A stretch of DNA of 64,000 nt from contig DASVWC010000111.1 in assembly GCA_036389835.1 (NCBI GenBank), positions 1 to 64,000 on the forward strand, in the 5' to 3' direction. A model generated the notes under the pieces. That model had not been told where the DNA came from and ran no database searches. It saw only the letters and a program-made list of their open reading frames with translations. This document shows, piece after piece, positions 17,144 to 24,944 of the stretch. Made by a program: the position numbers and the translations under genes. The stretch is from AC-37 sp036389835. Its GTDB lineage: Bacteria > Actinomycetota > Thermoleophilia > Solirubrobacterales > Thermoleophilaceae. Position 1 is the first letter of the stretch, and the number at the start of each line of letters is the position of its first letter.

Positions 17144-18378
17144 ACCGGCCCGAGGTAGCGCATCCAGACCTGGTCGGTGCCGCGGCGCGAGGTGATCGGA
17201 GCGTTCGCGTGGAAGACGATGTAGTTCGCGTAGAAGCTCATGTCCGGCTTCTCGCCGCCGCCGCTTGCCGGCACGCCCTTCTCCCACACCGACTGCGCCA
17301 GCGTGATCTTGCGGACGTCGGTGTAGAGGTAGACGTCGAGGGTGTCGTTCTCGTCGCGGAGCTTCTTCGTCGAGGTCGTGCCGAGGTCGTCGGAGTGCGA
17401 CTCGAAGGTGATGTAGTAGCCGGAGTTGCCGATCACCGGCGCGTGCGAGTTGCCGTTGCCGGGCCGGCCGTTGCGGGCGCTCGCCACCTGCTCGCCGTGC
17501 CCGAGGTCCTTGAACACGACCTGCGAGCGGCCGCCGATCGTGCGCTCGTAGGCGACGACCTGGCGCTTGATGTTGTTGAAGGCGGGGTTCCGCGCGCCCG
17601 CGGCCACGAGGCCCGGCTTGTAGCGGCCGGCGCGCGCGAGCATCACCCCCTGCGGGGTCCCGAAGACGACGTCGCTCGTGCGGCCCTCGGCGAACGACGG
17701 GTCGGCGGCCGGCTTGGCGTGGCTCAGCTTCCTGGTCCTGGGCCCGCGCACGTACAGGCGCCCGCCGGTCACGAAGGCGGTCTTCCGGCAGTCGCCCGAG
17801 ACGTCCACGTCGGTGGTGTCCTCGCTCGACTGCCTGTTGCCCGGCAGCGAGACGCGCGTGGGCGAGCCGCCCGGACGCTTGACGAGGAACGCGTCGACCT
17901 TCCCGTTGGTGTCGCCGCGCACGAGGTTCGACGCCGCCGAGAGGAACGCGACGCAGCTCGCCTGGCCGTGGTCGAAGTCGCCGTCGACCGCCGCGCCCCA
18001 GGACGGGCCGTTCGCGGGCGCGCCGCCGAGGCCGCGCGAGACGAGCAGCGTGCTGCCCGCGTGCCACTCCTCGCCGACGTTCGAGTAGCGCCCGCCGCGC
18101 ACGGCGACGAACACGTCCTTGACCCCGTTGGAGTCGGCGCTGACGATGTCGGAGGCCTCGGACTCGAACGCGATCAGCCGGGCATAGCGGCGGTCGCCCG
18201 AGATCACGGCGTTCGTCGACGGCCCGTTCGGGATGCCGCCGTTGACCGACTTCGAGATCAGGTCGGTGCTCTGCAGCTCCGCGCGGTCCTGCGCGGGCGA
18301 CTGCGCGGCCGCGCCCAGCGCGCACGCGGCCAGCGCGCACGCCGCAGCGGCGATGCGATGTCGGGGGCGAGTCCTCAT
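17140..18378 (-). CDS. secreted PD40/TolB-like beta-propeller protein
   Basis: 412 residues. The Sec signal is AAAACALAACALGAAAQS. Repeated blade-like segments carry the motif of D-S-N-G-V-K-D-V-F-V and D-T-N-G-K-V-D-A-F-L (PD40/TolB type), with a likely disulphide pair. There is no catalytic domain, so it is probably a binding or structural surface protein. A 61-bp gap separates its start from the upstream regulatory gene; nothing recognisable is in it. Confidence 0.7.
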   Translation of the reverse strand: MRTRPRHRIAAAACALAACALGAAAQSPAQDRAELQSTDLISKSVNGGIPNGPSTNAVISGDRRYARLIAFESEASDIVSADSNGVKDVFVAVRGGRYSNVGEEWHAGSTLLVSRGLGGAPANGPSWGAAVDGDFDHGQASCVAFLSAASNLVRGDTNGKVDAFLVKRPGGSPTRVSLPGNRQSSEDTTDVDVSGDCRKTAFVTGGRLYVRGPRTRKLSHAKPAADPSFAEGRTSDVVFGTPQGVMLARAGRYKPGLVAAGARNPAFNNIKRQVVAYERTIGGRSQVVFKDLGHGEQVASARNGRPGNGNSHAPVIGNSGYYITFESHSDDLGTTSTKKLRDENDTLDVYLYTDVRKITLAQSVWEKGVPASGGGEKPDMSFYANYIVFHANAPITSRRGTDQVWMRYLGPV

Positions 18379-18439
18379 CGGCGGTCCTCGGATTTATCGG
18401 CAGCAGCGCCGCCGTCTTTCGTTAAGACGCGGGAAGGCG

Positions 18440-19378
18440 CTAGCTGTGAGGCTCTACGTGCAGCCGCACGGCGCAGCCGTCCCGGAGCGAGCGCAGCTGC
18501 ACCAGGTCCACGAGCTGGTTAACGAGCCAGAGCCCGCGGCCGCCCTGGCGCGCGTCCGTGGGCAGCCCGCGCCCCGCGAGCGGGTCGTCGATCCGGCCCG
18601 AGTCGCGGACCTCGCACACGAAGCGGCCCGGCTCGCGCCAGGACCGGACCACGCCGGCCCCGCCGCCGTGGCGGATGCTGTTGGTGGCCAGCTCGTTGAC
18701 GGCGAGCACGAGATCCGCCGTGCGGGTCCGGCTGACCCCGGCGGCGCGCGCCCAGGCGTCGACCATCGAGCGGACGGCGCTCAGGTCCGCGAGCGTGAAG
18801 GGCAGCTCCTCGCGGCGCGCCGGCGGCGGCTCCAGGTCGCCGCCGAGCGGGTCGAGGCGCGGGTTGCGGTACGCGCCGCTGCGCCGCGTGACGCCGTCCT
18901 CGCCGACGATCGGGTGGGTGCGCCGGGCGGCCTCGATCACGTCGGCCGGCAGCGCGGCCCGGTCGTACGGGCAGACCAGCGTCCAGGCGGGGCCGTCGTC
19001 GAACGCGACGTTCAGCAGCGCCTCGTGCTGATGGCACTCCTCGATCTCGGCCGGGCTGCGGCCGTCCCAGACCGGCTCGCCGATCCCGCGCAGGCGGCGC
19101 CCGCTGAACGCGTTGCGCGCCACGAACTCGCGCCAGGCCGGAATGATGCAGCCGGGGTTGCGGCCGAGTCCGCGCATCTCCACGAAGTCGACGGAGCCGG
19201 CGTCCGCCCCGAGGCGCTCCTCGAGCAGCGCGATCTTCTCCGCGTCCACCGCGACCATCACCGGCTCGCCGGCGGCCACCCCGGCGCGCACGAACGGGAG
19301 CGTGCCGCCGACGAACCCGTCGATGCCGTCGTAGAAGAGGGCCTTGTGGCGGAAGGTGTGGCGGATGGCCGTGCTCAC
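18440..19378 (-). CDS. MEDS-domain sensor with histidine-kinase-like ATPase (anti-sigma type)
   Basis: 312 residues. An N-terminal MEDS (DcmR sensory) domain (about 1-180: HKALFYDGIDGFVGGTLPFV, CPYDRAALPADVI) is followed by a C-terminal HATPase_c_2 domain (about 210-310) with the N-box LAVNELATNSIRHGGG and a G-box GRGLWLVNQLVDLV. It has no phosphoacceptor His domain, as in RsbW-like serine kinases of partner-switching systems. The GTG (19378-19376) overlaps the stop of the upstream MEDS-STAS gene as GTGA, so it is coupled to its likely antagonist. Confidence 0.85.
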   Translation of the reverse strand: MSTAIRHTFRHKALFYDGIDGFVGGTLPFVRAGVAAGEPVMVAVDAEKIALLEERLGADAGSVDFVEMRGLGRNPGCIIPAWREFVARNAFSGRRLRGIGEPVWDGRSPAEIEECHQHEALLNVAFDDGPAWTLVCPYDRAALPADVIEAARRTHPIVGEDGVTRRSGAYRNPRLDPLGGDLEPPPARREELPFTLADLSAVRSMVDAWARAAGVSRTRTADLVLAVNELATNSIRHGGGAGVVRSWREPGRFVCEVRDSGRIDDPLAGRGLPTDARQGGRGLWLVNQLVDLVQLRSLRDGCAVRLHVEPHS

Positions 19379-20196
19379 AGCGCCACGCCGAGGAGCTCGG
19401 TGAGCCTGTCGAAGCTCGGCGGGGCGCCGCGCAGGTGGACCCGGCGGCCGCCGCGGGCGAGCTCGCGTGCGTGGTCGGCGATCGCCAGCACGCCGCGGTG
19501 GTCGATGAAGTCGAGCTCGTCGAGCTCCAGCACGAGGTCGCCGTCGGGCGGCGTCGCGGAGTCGAGCAGCCGCAGCAGGCCGTCGGCCGAGAAGGCGTCC
19601 ACCTCGCCGCCGATCCCCATCCCCTCGCGCCCAGCGAACAGCCGGAACGGCACGGCGGGGGCGTTCGACGAGCGGTGCACGCAGCCGAGGTCGTGGAGGA
19701 TCTCGTCGGGGAGCGCGCGCCGGTCGTAGCAGCAGAGCGCCGCCATCGGGTGCCTGGCCATGAAGCGGTCCGCGACGGTCTCCCAGTGGGTGTGCGCGCG
19801 CCACAGCTCGGCGTCGAGCACGAGCGGGGTCCCGTCGCCCACGACGCGCAGGCCGGTGTAGCCGTCCGCGAGGGCCGCGCTGGTGGCGGCCGAGTACACC
19901 GCGAGCTGCGCCAGCGGGTCGACCGCCGCGCCGACCTCGTACACGTTCTCGAGCGGCATGATCCGCAGCCCGCCGGTCGCGAGCAGGTGATCGAGGGCGG
20001 TGAGCCCGTCGAGGTCGCGGCGCAGCTTCTCCACGCTGCCGGGCCCGAGGTACATCAGCCGCTGCCCGAGCTCGACGCCGTCCTCCAGGAACGCGAGCGC
20101 CGCGTCGCGGAGCTCCTGCTCGTCCGCGTAGAGCCAGCAGGCATGTCCCTGCAGTCCCAGGCCGGCCGCAGTGTGTACGTGGCCGTGGCGCCGCAT
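19375..20196 (-). CDS. MEDS-domain and STAS-domain protein (anti-sigma antagonist type)
   Basis: 273 residues. The MEDS domain (about 10-170) includes GHACWLYADEQELRDAALAF and CCYDRRALPDEILHDLGCVH. The STAS domain (about 190-270) has DLVLELDELDFIDHRGVLAI, where the usual phospho-accepting Ser of SpoIIAA-like proteins is replaced by Asp/His (DFIDHRG). The pair looks like a sensor-linked partner switch in which both antagonist and ATPase carry the same sensory domain. No sigma factor gene is adjacent, so the output is unknown. Confidence 0.83.
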   Translation of the reverse strand: MRRHGHVHTAAGLGLQGHACWLYADEQELRDAALAFLEDGVELGQRLMYLGPGSVEKLRRDLDGLTALDHLLATGGLRIMPLENVYEVGAAVDPLAQLAVYSAATSAALADGYTGLRVVGDGTPLVLDAELWRAHTHWETVADRFMARHPMAALCCYDRRALPDEILHDLGCVHRSSNAPAVPFRLFAGREGMGIGGEVDAFSADGLLRLLDSATPPDGDLVLELDELDFIDHRGVLAIADHARELARGGRRVHLRGAPPSFDRLTELLGVAL

Positions 20197-20247
20197 GAGA
20201 GGGGTGAGTATGGCACCGCGCGGGCGGTGCGGCGACAGATTTCTCGC

Positions 20248-21153
20248 CTAGCCGAACAGCGGCAGCCGGCGGCGCCGGGCGAGGACGTCCATGCCGTGCT
20301 GGATGCTCGACTGGACCTCCTCGTACTTGCGATCCACGTAGTCCTCGTCGTCGGCCTTCGCGGAGTCCTTCGAGAGCGTGATCGGCTCCTGGAACGCGGT
20401 GCGGATCTTCGTGGGGAGCGGGATCTCGGGCAGCAGCGCCGGGCCGATGCCCCACGGCGCGCTCACCGCGATCGGGAACATCTTGAGCCGCGCTATCCGG
20501 TCGAGCTGTAGGGCCCTGGCGAGGCGGCGGCCGCTGAAGAGGACCGGCATCGAGTCCGGCCCGCCGACCGTGGCGATCGGGACGATCGGCACGCCCGCGC
20601 GGATCGCCATGCGCACGAACCCCTTGCGGCCCGCGAGGATCGCCTCGTCGCGCTTGACCCACGGGCGCAGCGAGTCGACCTCGCCGCCGGGCCACAGCGC
20701 CACGTCGTGGCCGGCCGCGAGCGCGGCGCTGATGCTGTCCGGCGCGGCGGGGAGCACGCCCATCCGGCGGAAGTAGGACCCGATCCCCGGCGCGGCCATC
20801 AGCGCGTCGTGGGCGGTCCCGTGGAGCGTGCGCTCGTCGCCGAAGTGGCGCCACCACTGGAGGCCGACCGTCCACGCGTCCCACACGAACGGGGCGCCCG
20901 AGTGGATCCCGATCAGCAGGGCCGGCGGGTCCGGGAGCTTCTCCCAGCCCTCCATCTCCATCCGGAACCAGTAGTCGATCAGCGGGTTCCAGATGAACTT
21001 CTGCCGCTCGATGAAGTCGAGGTCCTGGGCATCGAGGTCCCAGTCGCCGGCGCGCTCGGCGACCCAGGCGGCCGCGCCGTCCGCCTGCTCGCGGCGAGCC
21101 TCCGCCTTCCTGGCCGTCTGCCGCGCGTAGCGCTTGGCCTGAGTCTGAGGCAT
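20248..21153 (-). CDS. lysophospholipid acyltransferase (LPLAT)-like protein
   Basis: 301 residues from ATG 21153 (a GTG codon directly precedes it). LPLAT core blocks are ALLIGIHSGAPFVWD, ALWPGGEVDSLRPW (equivalent of the FPEG motif) and AGVPIVPIATVGGPDS. The first block has the catalytic His (H84), but the canonical HX4D Asp is absent; the nearest Asp is at +8 (D92). Such a spacing is seen in plant DGAT/MGAT-like LPLATs with variant motifs. A role in glycerolipid synthesis fits the nearby WS/DGAT gene. No signal; probably membrane-associated. Confidence 0.75.
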   Translation of the reverse strand: MPQTQAKRYARQTARKAEARREQADGAAAWVAERAGDWDLDAQDLDFIERQKFIWNPLIDYWFRMEMEGWEKLPDPPALLIGIHSGAPFVWDAWTVGLQWWRHFGDERTLHGTAHDALMAAPGIGSYFRRMGVLPAAPDSISAALAAGHDVALWPGGEVDSLRPWVKRDEAILAGRKGFVRMAIRAGVPIVPIATVGGPDSMPVLFSGRRLARALQLDRIARLKMFPIAVSAPWGIGPALLPEIPLPTKIRTAFQEPITLSKDSAKADDEDYVDRKYEEVQSSIQHGMDVLARRRRLPLFG

Positions 21154-21183
21154 CACCTAGCCCCTACCCGAGGCGCGCCGGCG

Positions 21184-22023
21184 CTAGTCCCTCCAGTCGG
21201 GAGCGAAGCTCGGGTCGAAGTTGCGCTCGCGGCGCTCGGACAGCTCGTCGATCCGCGCCGCCTCCTCGCCGGTCAGGTCGACCTCGAGCGCGGCCAGGTT
21301 CTCGCGCCGCCGGCCGGGGTCGGTCGAGCGCGGCAGGAGCACCACGCGATCCTGGCGGGCGAGCCACGCGAGCGCGATTTGGGCCGGCGTCGCGCCGCGC
21401 TCGGCCGCCATCTCCTTCAGGAGCGGCTCCTCGACCATGTCGGAGGCGCTGCCGCCGAGCGGCGCGTAGGCCTCGATCAGCAGGTCGTGCTCGGCCGCGA
21501 TCTCCAGCAGCTCGCGCTGCGAGAGCTTGGCGTGGTACTCGACCTGGTCGGCGAAGATCTCCGGGGCCAGCTCGAGCGCCTCGCGCAGCATGTAGCCGGG
21601 GAAGTTGCTCACCCCGAACTCGCGGATCAGCCCCTCCTCGCGCAGGCGGGCGAGCTCGTCGAGCGCCGGGCCGTGCACGGAGGGGTCGCGGGCGGGCCAG
21701 TGCAGGAGCAGGAGCTCCACGTGGTCGAGCCCGAGCCGCTCGAGGCTCCGCTCGGCGCTCCGCCGCAGGCGCGACGGAGCGAAGTCGTCGATCCAGACCT
21801 TGGTGGTGACCCAGACCTCGTCGCGATCCACGCCGGAGCGGCGCAGCCCCTCCCCCACCTCGCGCTCGTTTCCGTAGACCGCGGCGGTGTCCACGTGGCG
21901 GTAGCCGGCCGCGAGCGCGTCGGCGACGGTCTCGGCCGTCTCGTGGGGCTCGACCTCGAACACGCCGATCGCGACGGTGGGGACGGTCACCCCGCGGACG
22001 GTCTTGGTGGACGGGCTGGGCAT
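21184..22023 (-). CDS. aldo/keto reductase (2,5-diketo-D-gluconate reductase type)
   Basis: NADPH-dependent carbonyl reductase, 279 residues, a (beta/alpha)8 barrel. The catalytic tetrad is Asp45, Tyr50, Lys75 and His108 (YRHVDTAAVYGNE, VTTKVW, LLLLHWP). The family signature LREEGLIREFGVSNF and the cofactor-binding LPRSTDP (here VVLLPRSTDPGRRRENL) are present. ATG start. It diverges from a lipoprotein gene with a 32-bp gap. Substrate not predictable. Confidence 0.93.
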   Translation of the reverse strand: MPSPSTKTVRGVTVPTVAIGVFEVEPHETAETVADALAAGYRHVDTAAVYGNEREVGEGLRRSGVDRDEVWVTTKVWIDDFAPSRLRRSAERSLERLGLDHVELLLLHWPARDPSVHGPALDELARLREEGLIREFGVSNFPGYMLREALELAPEIFADQVEYHAKLSQRELLEIAAEHDLLIEAYAPLGGSASDMVEEPLLKEMAAERGATPAQIALAWLARQDRVVLLPRSTDPGRRRENLAALEVDLTGEEAARIDELSERRERNFDPSFAPDWRD

Positions 22024-22055
22024 GACGGATTCCTACGCTACCCTCGCGCGCTCTC

Positions 22056-22529
22056 ATGAAGCTCCTCGCAGCGATCCTCGCCTCCCTGGCCCTCGTCGCG
22101 GCCGCCGGCTGCGGCGACGACGACGAGAAGAAGTCCGGCGAGCCCGCCGCCACCACGAGCCAGCCCGCGAAGCCGGGCCAGCCCGCGAAGCCCGCACCGG
22201 CGCCCTCATCGGCCGAGGACGAGGACGCCGTGAAGGAGGTGGTCATCGACTGGACCTTCGAGGGCAAGTGCGAGCTGATGACCGACAAGTTCCTCGAGGC
22301 GCAGCTCCTCGGCCTCGGCGAGGACCGCCAGGAGCGCTGCGACCTGTTCGAGAAGCAGCACCAGAAGCCCCAGTACAGCGAGGACGACGTGAAGATCGAG
22401 GACGTGAAGATCACCGGGACCAAGGCCTCGCTGATCGTCACCTCCGAGCTCGCGCCCGACATCAAGTCGCGCTACGACCTGGTGAAGACGGGCGACCAGT
22501 GGCAGATCGACGCCGCTGAGCTCGAGTAG
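22056..22529 (+). CDS. lipoprotein with two-cysteine NTF2-like domain
   Basis: 157 residues. The lipoprotein signal ends VAAAGC; an acidic/Pro-Ala-Lys linker (QPAKPGQPAKPAPAP) follows. The folded domain (about 55-157) carries two Cys (GKCELM, ERCDLF) and ends in a strand-rich part (KIEDVKITGTKASLIV, GDQWQIDAAE). The layout resembles DUF4878/NTF2-like lumen domains and recurs in three other proteins of this window (41375, 50266 and the kinase at 58627). Function unknown. Confidence 0.7.
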   Translation: MKLLAAILASLALVAAAGCGDDDEKKSGEPAATTSQPAKPGQPAKPAPAPSSAEDEDAVKEVVIDWTFEGKCELMTDKFLEAQLLGLGEDRQERCDLFEKQHQKPQYSEDDVKIEDVKITGTKASLIVTSELAPDIKSRYDLVKTGDQWQIDAAELE

Positions 22530-22568
22530 CGCTCCCGCTGCGGGGGTCGTCGCCCCTATCCTCCGGGG

Positions 22569-23630
22569 GTGGCTCTCATCAACGGCGGGGGCGGCCGCGA
22601 CCTCGCGATAGATCTCGGCACCGCGAACACCCTCGTCTACGAGCGCGGCCGCGGGATCGCCCTGTCCGAGCCGTCGGTCGTGGCGATCGACCAGACGACC
22701 GGAGCCGTGCACGCCGTCGGCGACGACGCCAAGCGCATGATCGGGCGCACGCCGGCGAACATCGCGGCGATCCGGCCGTTGCGCCACGGCGTGATCGCGG
22801 ACTTCGAGGTGACCGAGCGGATGCTGCACTACTTCATCCACCGGGTGCAGTCGAGCCGCTGGGGGCGCTCGCGCGTGATCATGTGCGTGCCGTCGTCGGT
22901 CACCGAGGTGGAGCAGCGGGCGGTCGAGGAGGCCTGCGTGGCGGCCGGCGCGCGGCAGGTGCACCTGATCGAGGAGCCGATCGCGGCCGCCATCGGCGCC
23001 GAGCTGCCGATCGCCGAGCCGCGCGGGTCGATGATCGTGGACATCGGCGGCGGGACCTCCGAGGTGGCGGTGCTGTCGCTGGGCGCGATCGTGGTCAGCG
23101 AGTCGCTGCGGACCGGCGGCTACGACTTCGACGACGCGATCACGCTGCACATGAAGCGCGCGCACACCATGGCGATCGGCTCGACCACCGCCGAGGACCT
23201 GAAGCTCGAGATCGGGTCCGCGGTCGCGCTCGAGCCCGAGCTGAAGGCGAACGTGCGCGGTCGCGACCTCGGCTCGGGGCTGCCGAAGACGGTCGAGCTG
23301 ACCTCCGAGGAGCTGCGCGCGGCGTGCGCCGAGCAGCTCCAGGCGATCGTCGAGACCGTGCAGTCCACGCTCGAGCAGACGCCGCCCGAGCTCGCGGCCG
23401 ACGTGGCCGAGGAGGGGATCGTGCTGGCGGGCGGCGGCTCGCTGCTGAAGGGCCTCGACGTGCTGCTGGCCGACGAGACCCACCTGCCCGTGCGGGTCGC
23501 CGAGTCGCCGCTCACCTGCGTGGCGATCGGCGCCGGCCGCTCGCTCGAGGAGTTCGAGACGCTCGATCGCATGGGCAGCGGGCGCCGCCGTCAGGTCGGC
23601 CGCTCGCGCCGCGCGTCGTTCGCGCGCTGA
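22569..23630 (+). CDS. mreB: MreB-like actin homologue
   Basis: 353 residues, GTG start. The actin-fold nucleotide motifs are clear: phosphate 1 DLGTANTLVYERGRG, connect 1 VEEACVAAGARQVHLIEEP, phosphate 2 MIVDIGGGTSEVAVLSLG, adenosine motif VLAGGGSLLKGLD. MreB filaments organise lateral wall synthesis in rods. No mreC or mreD is adjacent, so this may be an orphan paralogue. The C-terminal RRRQVGRSRRASFAR tail is unusually basic and could bind membrane or nucleic acid. Confidence 0.93.
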   Translation: MALINGGGGRDLAIDLGTANTLVYERGRGIALSEPSVVAIDQTTGAVHAVGDDAKRMIGRTPANIAAIRPLRHGVIADFEVTERMLHYFIHRVQSSRWGRSRVIMCVPSSVTEVEQRAVEEACVAAGARQVHLIEEPIAAAIGAELPIAEPRGSMIVDIGGGTSEVAVLSLGAIVVSESLRTGGYDFDDAITLHMKRAHTMAIGSTTAEDLKLEIGSAVALEPELKANVRGRDLGSGLPKTVELTSEELRAACAEQLQAIVETVQSTLEQTPPELAADVAEEGIVLAGGGSLLKGLDVLLADETHLPVRVAESPLTCVAIGAGRSLEEFETLDRMGSGRRRQVGRSRRASFAR

Positions 23631-23633
23631 CCG

Positions 23634-24017
23634 TCAGCAGTCCGAGAAGCCCCAGCGGTGCAGCAGGGCTCTCGGCACACCGGTGTCGCAGACCGGGCCG
23701 CCGGTGTCGCCGCGGTCCTTCCAGCGATGTCCAGCCCGGCGCGTGAAGCGCTCGGGCTGGTCCTGGTAGCCGAGCTCGGCGTCCTTGAAATTGGCAAGCG
23801 CGTAGTAGGCCGTGCCGCAACGGCCGTGGTACACGCGCCCCTTGGGCCCGCTGAACTCGCGGTCGGTCAACCGCTCGTGCGCCTTGCGCAGGTCGAGCTT
23901 GAGCTGGTCGGTGACCTTGAGGTTCTTGCACTCAGCGGCGGAGGCCGCGCCCGGGGCGAGGCACAGGACGAGAGCGGCTCCGGCAGTCGCCAGCAGCAGG
24001 CGAGTCACGCCTCCCAT
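23634..24017 (-). CDS. small secreted protein of unknown function
   Basis: 127 residues from ATG 24017; upstream codons in the open frame are Arg-rich and non-coding in character. The Sec signal is RLLLATAGAALVLCLAPGAASA. The mature part is about 100 residues with Cys at ECKNL, GRCGTA, GPVCDTG and a C-terminal FSDC, four in all and probably two disulphides, plus VYHGRCGTAYYALANF. No family recognised. It is convergent with mreB, with three bases between stops. Confidence 0.65.
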   Translation of the reverse strand: MGGVTRLLLATAGAALVLCLAPGAASAAECKNLKVTDQLKLDLRKAHERLTDREFSGPKGRVYHGRCGTAYYALANFKDAELGYQDQPERFTRRAGHRWKDRGDTGGPVCDTGVPRALLHRWGFSDC

Positions 24018-24058
24018 GCTACGGGAGCGAGCGCGCCCCCGCACGCGGTCCGGCCTCG

Positions 24059-24322
24059 CTACGACAGCTCGGCGACGAGCCCCAGCGCCAGCACGGCGAG
24101 GGCGAGGTAGCCGAGCACGAGCCCGCCGATGGCGAGGCCGCGGCCGAGCTCGCCCGAGGCCTCGATCTGGCGCAGGGCGATGTGGCCGAGGACCACGCCG
24201 AGCAGCGACCCGAGCCCGAACAGCCAGAGCGCCGAGAGCACCAGCGAAGCGACTGCGAGCCGGTTGTTCCTGGCGACTGGCTGCGGCCGCGCCGGTGCGA
24301 GCTGCTGAGCCTGAGCGGTCAT
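24059..24322 (-). CDS. DUF4190-type two-span membrane protein
   Basis: 87 residues. After a disordered Pro/Gln N-terminus come two transmembrane helices (about 22-46 and 62-84) around GHIALRQIEASGELGRG, the DUF4190 signature (G-x-I-A-L-x-Q-I then G-R-G-L-A-I-A/G-G). Function unknown; such proteins are widespread in actinobacteria. It is divergent from the LemA operon. Confidence 0.85.
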   Translation of the reverse strand: MTAQAQQLAPARPQPVARNNRLAVASLVLSALWLFGLGSLLGVVLGHIALRQIEASGELGRGLAIGGLVLGYLALAVLALGLVAELS

Positions 24323-24389
24323 CCGTTACCCCCTCTTCGCGGCCGACGGGATTGCTTTACCCGGCCGACCCGATCAATATCCCCTCGTC

Positions 24390-24944
24390 ATGGTCGTCTG
24401 GATCGCGATCGCAGTCGTCGCCCTGCTGGCGCTGGGGGCCGTGCTGGCCTACAACGGGCTCGTCGCCAGGCGCAACCGGGCCGAGAACGCGTGGGCCCAG
24501 GTCGACGTGCAGCTCAAGCGCCGCTACGACCTGATTCCGAACCTCGTCGAGACCGTGAAGGGCTACGCCGCCCACGAGCGCGGCACGTTCGCGGCCGTGA
24601 CCGAGGCGCGGGCGGCCGCGCAGAAGGCGTCGGGGCCGGCCGAGCAGGGCCAGGCGGAGACGGCGCTCTCGGGGGCGCTCGTGCGGCTGATGGCGGTCGC
24701 CGAGGCCTATCCGCAGCTGCGCGCCACCGAGAACTTCCAGCAGCTCCAGGGCGAGCTCGCCGCCACCGAGAACCGGATCGCGACGTCCCGCCAGGTCTAC
24801 AACGACACGGTGCTCACCTACAACAACGCCTGCCAGCAGGTGCCGACGAACATCGTGGCGGGGCTGTTCGGGTTCTCGCTGCGCGAGTACTTCGAGCTCG
24901 AGGTGGGCGACGCCGCGCGCGAGCCCGCCTCGGTGGGGTTCTGA
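24390..24944 (+). CDS. LemA family protein
   Basis: 184 residues, one N-terminal transmembrane helix (3-21) and a long cytoplasmic helical bundle. The LemA signature is complete: NRAENAWAQVDVQLKRRYDL, IPNLVETVKGYAAHE, NRIATSRQVYNDTVLTYN. LemA genes usually sit beside DUF2207 or TPM-domain genes, as here. The TGA stop overlaps the CTG start of the next gene. Role in the envelope, not biochemically defined. Confidence 0.95.
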   Translation: MVVWIAIAVVALLALGAVLAYNGLVARRNRAENAWAQVDVQLKRRYDLIPNLVETVKGYAAHERGTFAAVTEARAAAQKASGPAEQGQAETALSGALVRLMAVAEAYPQLRATENFQQLQGELAATENRIATSRQVYNDTVLTYNNACQQVPTNIVAGLFGFSLREYFELEVGDAAREPASVGF

